A DNA stretch of 64,000 bases from Riptortus pedestris (taxonomy: Eukaryota > Arthropoda > Insecta > Hemiptera > Alydidae): NCBI GenBank assembly GCA_019009955.1, contig CM032229.1, positions 83,379,001-83,443,000 on the forward strand. The letters run 5' to 3'. Positions within the stretch are counted from its first letter, which is position 1. Each line of letters begins with the position of its first letter. The notes under the pieces were generated by a model. It worked only from the letters and a program-made list of their open reading frames with translations, was not told where the DNA came from and did not search any database. The position numbers and the translations under genes were made by a program. Below are positions 11,323 to 21,720 of the stretch, piece after piece.

Positions 11323-11545
11323 TGGGTTCGGGTTAGCCATGTAAGTTAAAGCGTTAACTTTAATTTCAAATGGTAAACCTAGAGTGCCGAGTTCGATTCC
11401 CGCCTGGTCAATAGGAACTTATTAAGTGACAAACTCATGAAATAAGATGTTTATTCCCACCCTGGCTAGGAAAGGGTGGTAACCTGTAGATAACCCATCC
11501 CATTTATCCTTAGTAACAAACATTGGACGTTAATAAATTACAACA
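11323..11545 (+). mobile_element. tRNA-derived SINE, copy 1
   Basis: Head resembles a tRNA-Leu/Ser class gene: GGTTAGCCATGTAAGTTAAA (box A area) and GAGTTCGATTCCCGCCTGG (box B). The body follows with ACTCATGAAATAAGA, CCCACCCTGGCTAGGAAAGG, GGTAACCTGTAGATAACCC and GGACGTTAATAAATTA at the 3' end. The same parts in the same order recur in at least eight places here, which marks it as a SINE and not a tRNA gene. Confidence 0.85.
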
Positions 11546-12043
11546 TAATAAAGTATTTTACTAAATATATATTTGCTATTACAGACACCAATAAAACAAA
11601 TAGCAGTTCATATTTGTTCTTCTTTCCTTTATAGCTTATTAGTTGTCCTAAATAAAGGATCTTACTCGGAAATGTGATGGAATTAAAATTCAAGATTAAT
11701 GTCAACACTCGTTCTAAACTACTCCTTCGTCTTAATATCTTGATAATTTAGGAATTTGCAATTTCCCACACTACTGAGAAGCTGAGTACAGAAAATCCTG
11801 ATTTTCATGACTACTCTATCAAGACATTTTTGTACATTGCACAAGCTGTTGCTCAGGGTAGTAGAGTTTGTATGACTGGTATATCTCTGCATCAAATACA
11901 AAACTTTTAATCCCTCTGACGATGCTTACTACCTCATTTAGTCCACTATAAATACTGCGAAAAAAGAAGATTCCCTGAAGCAATAGTGGGTATTAACAGA
12001 ATATATTATGGCAATAAAGAAGTAGAGAAGCTGCTGAGTTTGT
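11546..12043. other. Intergenic, nothing recognised
   Basis: No gene, RNA or repeat family recognised; the open frame at 11719-11901 (minus) lacks homology. Confidence 0.5.
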
Positions 12044-12163
12044 AGCAGATTTCCCTTAAGGGAAATCAGCTATTGGGGTCGTACTCATGACGCGATTTTG
12101 GAAAAATTTCTTCAAATGTCCATGATGATCCTACTCAGGTGGTGACGAAAATGAGGTCCGTTC

Positions 12164-12235
<72 letters not shown>

Positions 12236-13028
12236 TTGTGTGTGTGTGAGTGTGTGTGTGTGTGTGTGTGTGTTAACGCTCTAGCGGGCACAATTTTTGT
12301 TTGATCATTACTAAACTCGATATTTAATTGTTTTATGTAAAAAGAAAGATCAAGTTCGTTAATGGCTGAAATCGGACCAGTGGGAGGGGGAAATATTCAA
12401 AAATTCAAAATATCTCCGTTACTATATGTCGGATCGGAAACTTGTATAGAACCATTCGTATTGTAAAATAAATGTACTATAAATATTGTTATATACATTT
12501 ATTCTCTATCATGAATATTAATCGTGATATTTGCATTTTTCAGCTTTCAGAAAACCCCCACTTCTGCTCATGTTGCATAAACAATACTCTGTTATATAAT
12601 AAACCACATTATTCGAAGCTTAAATACCAAATAGTGTTTTCAAGGGACATTTATTATACGAGATACATGCAAATATGTACCCCACCCCTACCTTTTAAGT
12701 TTTCGGACTACTAAAATTTGATTTTCATTGGGATAAAAATTATTCTGATTCATTATAATTTCAGTACTAGACGTAGTAAATAGTTTTCAATAAAATAAAT
12801 ATGTTATATTCTGATATATTTCAGTAATTGTTTTTCTTTTTGGTGTGCGATGGCAGAACTGTTTTTTTACATTTCAGACGCTTCCCTTCGGGAGTTTGTT
12901 TAAATTGACTGAAAGATTTTTTATCATCGTTTATATTTATTCACTTCACCAGTATGTAGATTTATCTATTGTTAAGCTTCACTAGGAAAATCTGATAGTT
13001 CACGGAGCCCCTGCGTGATGGACATTTT
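12044..13028 (+). mobile_element. HIN element, near-complete copy (Helentron/DINE-like, non-autonomous)
   Basis: Reference copy. 5' end AGCAGATTTCCCTTAAGGGA, whose core is a palindrome, then GAGGTCGTACTCATGACGCG and GGTGACGAAAATGAGGTCCG. A (TA)n/(TG)n tract spans about 12168-12272, followed by GTTAACGCTCTAGCGGGCAC, CTGAAATCGGACCAGTGGGA, a G-run, and the AT-rich 3' half. The 3' end carries AAAATCTG-TAG, a stem-loop (CACGGAGCCCCTGCGTG) and GGACATTTT. It has no coding capacity. Subterminal inverted motif, microsatellite, 3' hairpin and T-rich flanks fit non-autonomous Helentrons; assignment is inferred from structure. Confidence 0.8.
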
Positions 13029-13084
13029 AAGTACGAGCCATGAGTTCTTCATTGACCTAAAATTCCAAAGACATGCATTTTTCT

Positions 13085-13610
13085 CTAGGGGAATTTGCTT
13101 TGGGAGTTGTAATCTTGACGCGATTTTCTGAAACCTTTTTAAAATGCTCTGTGATCTTATTTAGGAGATGCAGATGCCATCTTCATGTGCGTGCGAGTCT
13201 ATTGCCACTCCAGGGATAGTAATTTTTGTTTGATCGTTACAAACCCTTCCGTTAATAGCTGAAATCGGACAAGGAGGAGGAGTGAAATAACAATTTCTGA
13301 ACATATCTTATAATTAGGTTCAAAAACCGATTTATAACAAATCTTCTTGCAAATTTTATTTTTTTAATTGTGTCTCTAAATATTTTTTCTCTAACTCGAT
13401 TACTAATTTGCATTTTTTTAATTTTTAGGCTTTTGTGAAGTCCAGCTCCTGGTAATGCTCTTCTTCGTTAGAGCACACGAGCCACTAAAGATCCCATGTC
13501 CAACTGAAATTTTAGCTCCGCTTGCATCAGTTTCTTATTGGAGGAAAAGCAGAGATGGCGTCAGATCCTTAGCGTGTCCAGCTCTTAGGAATTCTGTTTT
13601 TTTTTTTAAC
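13085..13610 (+). mobile_element. HIN element, old diverged copy
   Basis: Follows the family order with many changes: CTAGGGGAATTTGCT, GTAATCTTGACGCGATTTTC, GGAGATGCAGATG, AATTTTTGTTTGATCGTTAC, GCTGAAATCGGACAAGGAGG, then TTGTGAAGTCCAGCTCCTG. The central microsatellite is lost. Confidence 0.65.
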
Positions 13611-13669
13611 CGGTACTAGTGTAAAGGGCATATTGTTAAAGTAGAAAAATTTGTTACATACATTTGAAG

Positions 13670-13896
13670 GGGTGTCGTCATTATTAGATTAAAGCGTTGA
13701 CCTTAATCTCACATCGTAAACCTACAGTGGCGAGTTCGATTCTCGCTTGGGCAAAGGAAATTATTTTGTGACGAAATTCATCAAATAACATCCTAAGTCC
13801 CACCTTCGCTAGAAAAGGGCGGTAACCTGTAGATACCCCGTCCCAATTAGCCTGAGTTGCAAAAAGTGGACGTTAATAAATAATAATAATAATAAT
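13670..13896 (+). mobile_element. tRNA-derived SINE, copy 2
   Basis: GATTAAAGCGTTGACCTTAA, GGCGAGTTCGATTCTCGCTT (box B), GGGCGGTAACCTGTAGATAC, AAAGTGGACGTTAATAAATA and an (AAT)n tail at 13881-13896. Inserted between diverged HIN copies. Confidence 0.85.
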
Positions 13897-14655
13897 ATTC
13901 TTCAAATGTCCAGTTGTTCTATCTAGGAGATGATGTCTGCTCATGTATACACACACTCGCATTTTTGTTCCATCTTTACAAACTCGTTCGCTATTTGGAA
14001 ATCGGACCGAAAAGGGGAGGGGGGGGGAGGAATTAACGTTTTAAATAAATATATCCGTTATGAGTAGGATCAAATAAATGATGTTTAATTAATTTTGTTA
14101 CAAACGAGAATTCCTATAATTGTCGTTCTTTACATTTGTGTTCATTGAACCTTTACTATGTGAAATTCATGTAAAAATGTTCGATGTGACGCCATAAATT
14201 AAATTTTTACGTTCTAGATTCCATAATTTTTATGTTTTCATTACCATACTCGATAAGAGACGCTTCAAGTAATGCAAGCTAATGCAGGAGGAGGGGCAAA
14301 TTGATAATTCGAAACAAATCTCTGTTACTATGAACCCTATGGAAAAATATTATACTACCAGATTTGTTGCAAATTTTTATTTCTACAACTATTGCTCTAT
14401 AAATGTTTTCTTTAACTCGAATATTAACAGAGTTATTTGTACTTTTTTGGTTTTAGCCTTTCATAAATCTTCACTTCTACTCATCCGATTTTATACACAT
14501 CTCATGCCTAATTTAAATTTAAAGTTCTATGTTTTAAGGATTAGAGGAAAAGTGGAGAGTATATGGAAGCAGATCAGTAGTACCCAGCGCTTCGGAAATC
14601 TGCCTAGTTTACGCGGTTTTTTTTTTCTTGAGTCCTATTGTTTGTTTAGATCCTA
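13897..14655 (+). mobile_element. HIN elements, two overlapping diverged copies
   Basis: CTTCAAATGTCCAGTTGTTC, TAGGAGATGATGTCTGCTC and TTTGGAAATCGGACCGAAAA with a nine-G run near 14022-14030 mark one copy. A second interior starts near 14281 (AGGAGGAGGGG, ATCTCTGTTACTATGAACC, TGCTCTATAAATGTTTTC, CTTCACTTCTACTCATCCG). The 135-codon open frame here is simply this noncoding repeat read through. Confidence 0.65.
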
Positions 14656-14662
14656 TACACGT

Positions 14663-14886
14663 GGGGCTAAGGTTAGCCATTTGAGTTAAAGAGTTGGCCT
14701 TAATCTCATGTGGTAAATCTAGAGTGGCGAGTTCGATTCCCGCCTGGCCAATGGGAATTTATTTAGTGACGAACTCATTAAATAAAACCCTTAGTCTCAC
14801 CATGCTAGAAAAGGGCGGTAACCTTTAGATAGCACGTCCCAATTAGCTACAATAGCAAAAAGTGAAAGTTAATAAATAATAATAAT
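14663..14886 (+). mobile_element. tRNA-derived SINE, copy 3
   Basis: The clearest copy: GGTTAGCCATTTGAGTTAAA (box A area), GGCGAGTTCGATTCCCGCCT (box B), AACTCATTAAATAAAACCC, AAAAGGGCGGTAACCTTTAG, AAGTGAAAGTTAATAAATAA and an (AAT)n tail. Confidence 0.88.
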
Positions 14887-15414
14887 CACATACACGTGAT
14901 TCGGCCACCCTTATTGGCCATAAATATTTAATCTTATAGTTTCTTAAACACCCTGACCGAAGGACCACCTTGTAGCAAAGAAAGTGAGGAAAGGGATCTA
15001 TATAATAGGCCTTGTGAGTCTTATGAAATCTTCATGAAAGAAGGCTATTGATTGGCAGGTAAAGAGCAAACACCATGTCGGCTAAAGATAGAAGAGTGAA
15101 AAACTAGACTAGGCTAGAACTGAAAGCTCTCAAAAGGACTAAGTGTTACATGTTTGTTTATTTCCGAAGGCTGGGTCCAGCTGTGCACCGTGGGGAGGCT
15201 AGATCATCCTCAGCGTACACTCTTCCTATTGTTCAACACAACGAAAAGCAATTGTTGCCAATTTAACTAAACCAAGTATTTTTATGTACTTTCATTATTA
15301 AGGTAATTTTCAAGAAATGAAAATTTAATTACAGTTGAGAAATATATCCAAGTATATTTACTTAATATTAATTATGGTATATTTTATTTTACAGGTAGTT
15401 GGTTTTTGTTTTAT
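14887..15414. other. Intergenic, nothing recognised
   Basis: Moderately GC-balanced stretch near 15040-15240 without recognised gene or repeat. Confidence 0.45.
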
Positions 15415-15470
15415 ACAAATTAATGTCCACTTTATGCTGCTAAGGCTAATCGGCGTGAGTCATGCCTCTT
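15415..15470 (-). mobile_element. SINE 3'-end fragment
   Basis: AATTAATGTCCACTTTATGC then CTAAGGCTAATCGGCGTGAG is the reverse complement of the SINE 3' body seen at 23060-23100; the tRNA-like head is absent. Confidence 0.6.
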
Positions 15471-15932
15471 CTGAATCAGTCACTATGCAAACCCGTATGC
15501 GTACAATTATTATTGTTATTCTTACAGTAATCACATCGCAACTGGGGCGATTGAGCGATGTATCAGTTAAATGTTTATCATAGGTTTATCATATTTGCGT
15601 AAGTATGCTCATTTCTGCAAAAATTTTCAGTGTTGTCCTACATTATAACTTTAGAAAATGTTGCTTTTCAAGTGGTGTAATACACGGTCTATATACTGGC
15701 TACGATCACGTAGTAATTCAGTCAAAGTGAATGGTAGGTCTATGTGAGTCCTTAGCAGTCAGTTAGTATAAATGCTTACAACCCAATTTAAACTACAACA
15801 AAAAGAAAGGTAACTGTTAAATGATCATAGTAATTTGTCTTCAATGCCTGAATTATGGAAGACTCATGTAAAAAAAAAAAATGAAACCATCGTTTGAATT
15901 TCCTCCCTTCACAGTTCCATGGGAGTTTCTAA

Positions 15933-16196
15933 CTTTATTGGTTTAGCAGGAGGGATTCAAATACTAAGGTTGGGCCGGAAGAGAGAGTCGAGCAAGGCAC
16001 TTTCATTCGTAATTTCGAAAACCTTCCAAGAGTACTGTCCTTAGAACCTAACTCCAAGGAGAAGTTAAAAAGTTTATGCCTTAGGAATGACATAGATTAC
16101 GTCATATCGCATTCTGTTCTCTATTTCTCCCTCAGTGAGAACCCCATGAAAACAAACCATGAAATTAAAGTTAGGCATGAGATGTTAGAAATTTGA
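15933..16196 (+). pseudogene. Unidentified 87-codon open frame, possible gene or retroelement fragment
   Basis: Open from just after a TAA to a TGA, with no early ATG. The peptide looks protein-like: DSNTKVGPEERVEQGTFI, then ENLPRVLSLEPNSKEKLKS and NDIDYVISHSVLYFSLSENP. It is neither low-complexity nor a HIN or SINE part. TTTATTGGTTTAG at 15933-15945 resembles a splice acceptor, but no matching donor was found. I do not recognise the family; it could be an exon of an unseen gene, a decayed transposon ORF or chance. Confidence 0.3.
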
Positions 16197-16940
16197 AGAA
16201 AATGCTCAAATAAGAAAAAAAAAAGAGTGAAATTTATTGTTATAAAAAAACACCATCCAGGTTATAAAACAAGTTGAATAAAAGTAATGAAAAAATTGTA
16301 ATTTTAACATCTTTTTCCATTTCTTCATTCATGCGGAAGGACTTCTACTTGCATCTTTACGTGTATCCAATCCCTCCGTGTAATAACAATCCTCGAGCTT
16401 CGGTTTGTGAGGAGAACTAGTTAAGACTACCTAAACTGCCATGGTAAGCGATGTTATTATCACGTAGTTTTAGCGTTATTTGGAACATGACACAGTCAAA
16501 ACAAGCATGAGAAAAACGAATTTTAAAACGCTATGTTTTCAAAAATGTCCCCTCTCTATTCTCTGTTAAATACACTTTCAAATTGTACAAGAAAATATAG
16601 AATTTGAGTACAGCTACTTTGTCAGGCCCTGGATTATTTGAAACTAAAAAGTGCCCAGACAATGATCAAAAATACTTCAGACACCATACTGTTTTTGCTT
16701 TCAGTTGTTAGACTGTTACTGCTAGCACTCGTGCTAATGCTTACCCTGAACTCCAAGGGTATTTTTATTAAATCGCAAGAATTGTACTTTAGAAAGACGA
16801 GTAGGTAGAATTATGCACTAGGGCGTAAATATTTAGAGTGCGTGTACCTGCAATCGTGAGTGTGCACGTGTGTGTATGTTTGTGCGCGCGCGTGTGCGTT
16901 TGTAAGACATTGATAGCACTTTTATATATTTCGTCCGAAT
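16197..16940. other. Intergenic, nothing recognised
   Basis: No gene or known repeat; a short GTGTGTG/GCGCGCGTGTGCG tract lies near 16860-16900. Confidence 0.45.
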
Positions 16941-16959
16941 TATTTTAGTTTCACGATAT

Positions 16960-17295
16960 ATTTATCAAATATTAATAGTTTAGTTTATTCATTCATAATG
17001 ACTCCACATACAAATGGAGAATAATGAATTGATGTTTTAATAATTAAAGACAATATAAGTAATGTTGTTGTCTGATTAATTGCATTAATTGACTAATTAG
17101 AGAAATGTTTAACATTGAAATGGCTCAGCGCCATTGAGTGTTGTTGCCAAACGATAATTTTTCTTGTTTTCCTTTAATGAGCTACAATTATGTTTGGTGA
17201 GTAATTGGATCTGTCGGAGGTTTCTCGCATTAATAATGCCAATCTTTTAAATCTCCTAGGGTCAAGTAATTAAATATAAATTGTACATTACAAGG
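16960..17295. promoter_or_regulatory. Candidate conserved noncoding element / enhancer
   Basis: Dense in homeodomain-type cores: GATTAATTGCATTAATTGAC, TAATTAG, AATGAGCTACAATTA, GAGTAATTGG, ATTAATAATG, AAGTAATTAAAT. Between them lie GC-balanced blocks such as GGCTCAGCGCCATTGAGTG and GGATCTGTCGGAGG. No HIN or SINE match and no coding frame. The texture (ATTA clusters spaced by complex sequence in a repeat desert) is typical of developmental enhancers. This is inference from base pattern only. Confidence 0.35.
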
Positions 17296-17661
17296 TCTTA
17301 TAGAATTATGTATTTAGAATTTCCATAATGTGATTCGTTTCTTGAGATCTTATTCTTGAGACGATTATATTTCTTTAATTAATATACATGCTAACACAGA
17401 GAGAGCTCTGCATGCAGAGCCATGTACTCGCTATGTTGAGCCCGATCCATGTCTAATATTCAACCCCTTTACACATCAGAAAGTTTAGTTAACAGTGTTT
17501 TCAGGAATAACTGATAAAACACTTTGAACTAAATCAAGGTATGACTTTTTCAAAAATAAACAAATTTTCCGCCAGTGAGTCCGTTTATATATAAATCAGA
17601 AACATTTTTGTATATACAGCTCATATATGATTTATAAATCTGAATTTTGACAGAAACATTT

Positions 17662-18190
17662 AGCAGATTTCCCTTAAGGGAAATCATTAATTGAGATTGT
17701 ACCCATGACGCGATTTTAGAAAACATTCTTCAAACGTCCATCAATCCTACCTAGTAGATGACGAAAATGAGGTTCGTTGAAAATTATATTATTAAATTAT
17801 TATATATATATATATAAAACGGCTGAAATCGGACCGGAAGGGGGAGGGGGAGAATTTTGAAAATTCGAAATATCTCCGTTGTTATGAGTCGGATCGAAAA
17901 ATTGTATAGAATCTATCTCGTTGAAAATGTAATGTTCTATAAATAAATTTATTCTCTAACTGAGATATTTTCATTTTTTAGTTTTCAGCCTTCGGTAAAC
18001 CCCCACTCCTACTTATGCCACATAAACAAGACTCTGTTATACAATGAAATACTTTATTTGAAATACCAAATATTGTTTTCATTGAACTTTTATTTTTTAA
18101 GATCTTTATTTTAAGATTTTTAAATGCAAGTACGTGCCAGTACGTAGAAAATCTGCTTAGTTAACGGAGCACCTGCTTGACGGACTTTTT
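17662..18190 (+). mobile_element. HIN element, short complete copy
   Basis: 5' AGCAGATTTCCCTTAAGGGA, GTAGATGACGAAAATGAGGT, short (AT)n at about 17796-17816, CTGAAATCGGACCGGAAGGG, GTCGGATCGAAAAATTG, then AAATCTGCTTAGTTAACGGA and ACGGACTTTTT. About 530 bp, lacking much of the middle. Its 3' part and the next 240 bp reappear inverted at 21.2-21.7 kb. Confidence 0.8.
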
Positions 18191-18430
18191 CTTTTGTGTG
18201 TCGTGTAATTGAGTTCACTGCACGAGCATTTATAAATAAAATAAAATATTAGGAAGTTTAGAATTATTTTATTATTTTAATTTAGGATGAAGGACGGCCA
18301 GGATTATTTGAAGGTGACCATAGACAAATGTAGGACAGTAGACTGACGCTTTTTTCAGTCAAAAACATCACATCAATATGAACTAACTTGGTACATTTTT
18401 TTTAGACGACTTATTGTTTTAAACATAATA
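18191..18430 (+). repeat. Left arm of a ~3.5-kb-spaced inverted repeat
   Basis: GTGTGTCGTGTAATTGAGTT, ATTTAGGATGAAGGACGGCC, CAGGATTATTTGAAG, CATCACATCAATATGAACTA and GACTTATTGTTTTA recur as reverse complements at about 21185-21410. The repeat continues left into the HIN copy. Confidence 0.75.
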
Positions 18431-19139
18431 CCAGTTGAATTATATTACTTATCCCCCGATTATGGAGTTCTTGAATTACCAAGATGTCCCATCTTCTCCA
18501 TGAGAATCCCTGGACCGGTCCTTGTATCAACAACTGTTCCATCTTATCTCGGTGCCTTACATAAGGGTACACTCGTAACTCTTAGAACTACTACACGTAA
18601 GTATTAAGTGTTTTTATGACGATAAATGAATCAAAATAGCACAAGTTCAAATAAACTAAAAATTATTCAATGAAAGGATCTTTTAAACCAATTCTTAGAT
18701 ATGCAACTAGAGAATAAACAAATTAAATAGTAAAATCAAATAACAAAATAAATAGATATATATCTCTATCTAATTATTTAGAAAGAAATAACGCAAAAGC
18801 ATTCTTGAATGAAACCAAAAAAAATGTTTACTTAAAAAACCATCAACATAACAAGTGTTATGTAGTTTCATTTTTTTATTTTATTATTTATTTTTTTTTT
18901 AAATTTCAGAATTCATTCCTCTTCCTATAGACTTGTTTCAAAAATAATTTTGATGGCTACAACTTTTATGACGGAGCATTTTTCAATAAAACGGCCCGTT
19001 TTTGAAACAGAGATTTGTGCGTTTTACGTCTAAAAGATTGACTTAAGTCTATTTATTATATTCACTTCTGTTAGATATTTATTTTGTGTTTTTATTTATT
19101 GATATTAATTTGATTAATGACCCTGTTGTAATGTATAGA

Positions 19140-19260
19140 GATTTTATCGATGTTATTGTTTTTCATGTGTAGCTCTGAAGATGGAAGATAGTCTTCGAAA
19201 GCGCTTAGCGCAGAAATAAAAATCTGTGAAGAATCGACGTCTTTTTCTCTCTCCAAGTCT
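19140..19260 (+). repeat. Retroelement-end-like motif (CTGAAGATG...CGAAAGCGC)
   Basis: CTCTGAAGATGG, stem GAAGA-TAG-TCTTC, CGAAAGCGCTTAGCGC, then AATAAA. This CTGANGATG-stem-CGAAA pattern is common near ends of Penelope-like and other arthropod retroelements; the parent element is not identifiable. Confidence 0.4.
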
Positions 19261-19489
19261 AAAGGATGCGTCAAATCGATATATCAACCTATATTAGAAT
19301 TTGATTTTCTACAACAATCCGTCATAAAAAAATATGGCATTCCATTGGATATTCCAAAGTTATCGTCGCTGGAGAAGTACAGGAGAAAGTTAGGAGGTTG
19401 AATATGGACTGAAAAGATTCTCCGGGAGTCATAATTATTACACACCAAATCTCAGTCTTTTATTAATAAAATTGGCGATTTTAAGGGGG

Positions 19490-19641
19490 GGGGAGTTGGG
19501 ATACCTTGTATATTTATAATTTTGAACGGACTGCATTTTCGTCATCTGCTAGGTAGAATCGATGGACATTTGAAGAAATTTTTCAAAAATTTCGTCGTGA
19601 GTACAACCTCAATAGCAGATTTCCCTTAGGGGAAATCTGCT
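19490..19641 (-). mobile_element. HIN 5'-end fragment
   Basis: Reverse complement of the HIN 5' end: AATTTTGAACGGACTGC, ATTTTCGTCATCTGCTAGG, ATCGATGGACATTTGAAG and a near-perfect palindrome at 19615-19641. Truncated at its inner side by a G-run near 19485. Confidence 0.75.
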
Positions 19642-19929
19642 AAAATGTTGTCCCCTGGTGCTTATTAATACCATAGTTTCCAAGGTGATATTAATTAGAG
19701 GATATAACAAGCTCTGAGTTATAGGCCTTTTACTCTTGCTTATGTCCAGAAAGAAAAAATAAATTGAATATTGCCTCAGTTCATATCTTCTGAATGTAAA
19801 ATAATACAGATTATTGCAGTTGATATAAACATTTCCTATTTTATGCGGCCAATATATAGATGTTACATTCATTAGATTTCCCTTAATCTAATACAACCTA
19901 TATAAAACACATTTTTAATCCCTCAATAA

Positions 19930-20410
19930 ACATCATACAATGTTTGAACGAGATCTGCCAATTTAAAGTATTTTTTGGAACATAACTCAGCAAAAGGAGG
20001 GAAAGGAATCACAGGTGAAGGATCACATATTATTTCCTTGTACAAAACTTTAAACTTAAATGTAGCATTTTTTACCACAATGGTCTGTATTTCATATGAC
20101 TGGTGGTCTTCTGAAATAGTACGTTGACTCCAAATTAACTATGTATAATTTTTTCATTAATTTAATCATGCGATTCGTTATATAGGATAGTTGTGACCCT
20201 TCATCAAGAAAAAGTCTTTATTGCCTTGCTGAATTTTAACTTTTATTGTTTTCAAAAACACCCGGGAAGAATGTAAGTTTGCACTAACAATTGAGGCACC
20301 ACGGTCAGAATTATTTTTTATCTCCCCTTGTTGGTCTAGATTTGTCTTTCTGTTCGGGCATATTAACGGAATATGCCTACCATTGCAAGTTATGCATTTA
20401 TGGGAAACCC
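19930..20410 (-). pseudogene. BEL/Pao-type LTR retrotransposon fragment (zinc-knuckle and DUF1758-like protease)
   Basis: On the minus strand about 20340-20397 reads CITCNGRHIPLICPNR, like the Cys/His segment before the protease in BEL/Pao polyproteins. About 115 bases further on, SSRVFLKTIKVKIQ leads, after one frameshift at about 20208, to DEGSQLSYITNRM (20170-20208), the (D)-x-GSQ-S-(F/Y)-(I)-T signature of the DUF1758 aspartic protease family. Later stops follow. No LTR, RT or integrase was found, so only a decayed piece remains, lying between the arms of an inverted repeat. Confidence 0.6.
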
Positions 20411-20479
20411 TACGCTGCCCCCAAAATGCCCAAACACTTCAGACAACATCCATTGGATCTTACTATCTAATTTGATGAC

Positions 20480-21180
20480 AGCTTCCTTCTTCGACAATCT
20501 CCTGATTTATTCTCATCTTTGTTGTGTTGACAATATATTCCTATACCATAGCATTAATGGATTTATGGAAAGAATTGTAAAATATATCTTTCTATTTTAT
20601 TTATTTTTTTAATTTTCGAAATACTGCGAAATTCTAAATTTATTTTTAACTTGAAACTCTTTTGAGACATTTTGTATTTAAGAGAAAATAATGTAAGAAT
20701 GTAAACCTACTCCTGTCCTCCATTGTTGTGGCAGATGCATTTATAACCCCTTGAGATGTAGCAGCTGCCTTCTTCCATGTTTTCTTTCAAAGCATTCACT
20801 CTGCCTAATAATATCTTGAGAACACTAAGGTATTAGGGAGGCATGCCTGATATATGCAGGCGACCTGTGAGTCTAGCGTGTTTTCTCCACTGCTTATAAA
20901 GAAGGTGAGGCTATGTTCGATCTGATGGCAACAGGTTTAGTAAGGTGATAACACAACATCCATCATCGTCTCCAGATACTCTAAAATATTTACCACCAGC
21001 ATCGAGATATAAAAGCTAATCCTCGTAGTTGCAATAGTTCTACTTTCACTTACCTACATGATTTCACGATTGATTTATTTTCACACACAGTATCAAATCG
21101 ATAATCTGGCCCTTTCTGAAGAGTCAAACGTTCATAGCCACGAAGAAGTATATTCCAAAAGATTGGCTAAGCCAACACTT
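20480..21180. other. Unassigned stretch between inverted-repeat arms
   Basis: Could include more of the BEL/Pao fragment upstream of its zinc-knuckle part (minus strand), but no domain is recognisable and stops are frequent. Confidence 0.35.
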
Positions 21181-21184
21181 TTTA

Positions 21185-21720
21185 GATAAAACAATAAGTG
21201 GTCTAAATAAAATGTACCTAGTTAGTTCATATTGATGTGATGTTTTTAACTGAAAAAAGCTTCAGCCTACTGTACTCCATTTGTTTATTGGTCAACTTCA
21301 AATAATCCTGGCCGTCGTTAATCCTAAATTATAATAATGAAATAATCCTAAACTTCATAATATTTTATTTTATAATTACTCGCACAGTGAACTCAATTAC
21401 ATGACACACACATGAAAAAGTCCGTCAAGCAGGTGTTGCGTTAACTAAGCAGATTCCCTATGTACGCGCACGTATTTGAGTTTATCTTAAAAAGTAAAAA
21501 TTCAATGAAAGCAATATTTGGTATTTTAAATAAAGTATTTCATTATGACAGAGTCGTGTTTATGTGATATGAGTAGGAGTGGGAGGTTTACCGAAGGCTG
21601 AAAACTAAAAAATGCAAATATCTCAATTAGAGAATAAATGTATGTATATAACAACATTTAAGGAACATTACATTTTCAACGAGATAGATTCTAACAATTT
21701 TTCGATATATTCATTTTGTT
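21185..21720 (-). repeat. Right arm of the inverted repeat, including a HIN 3' half
   Basis: 21185-21410 is the inverted counterpart of 18191-18430. From 21416 the HIN 3' end reads AAGTCCGTCAAGCAGG then ACTAAGCAGATT on the plus strand, continuing through the interior to about 21720, inverted relative to 17880-18190. Confidence 0.75.

Noticed and set aside
14282..14689. 135-codon plus-strand frame as a gene
   Set aside because: It spans diverged HIN interior and runs into a SINE; the HIN segment is noncoding in all other copies.
14664..14760. Possible tRNA gene
   Set aside because: Box A/B-like head followed by a body shared with at least eight other loci and an (AAT)n tail; a SINE, not a tRNA gene.
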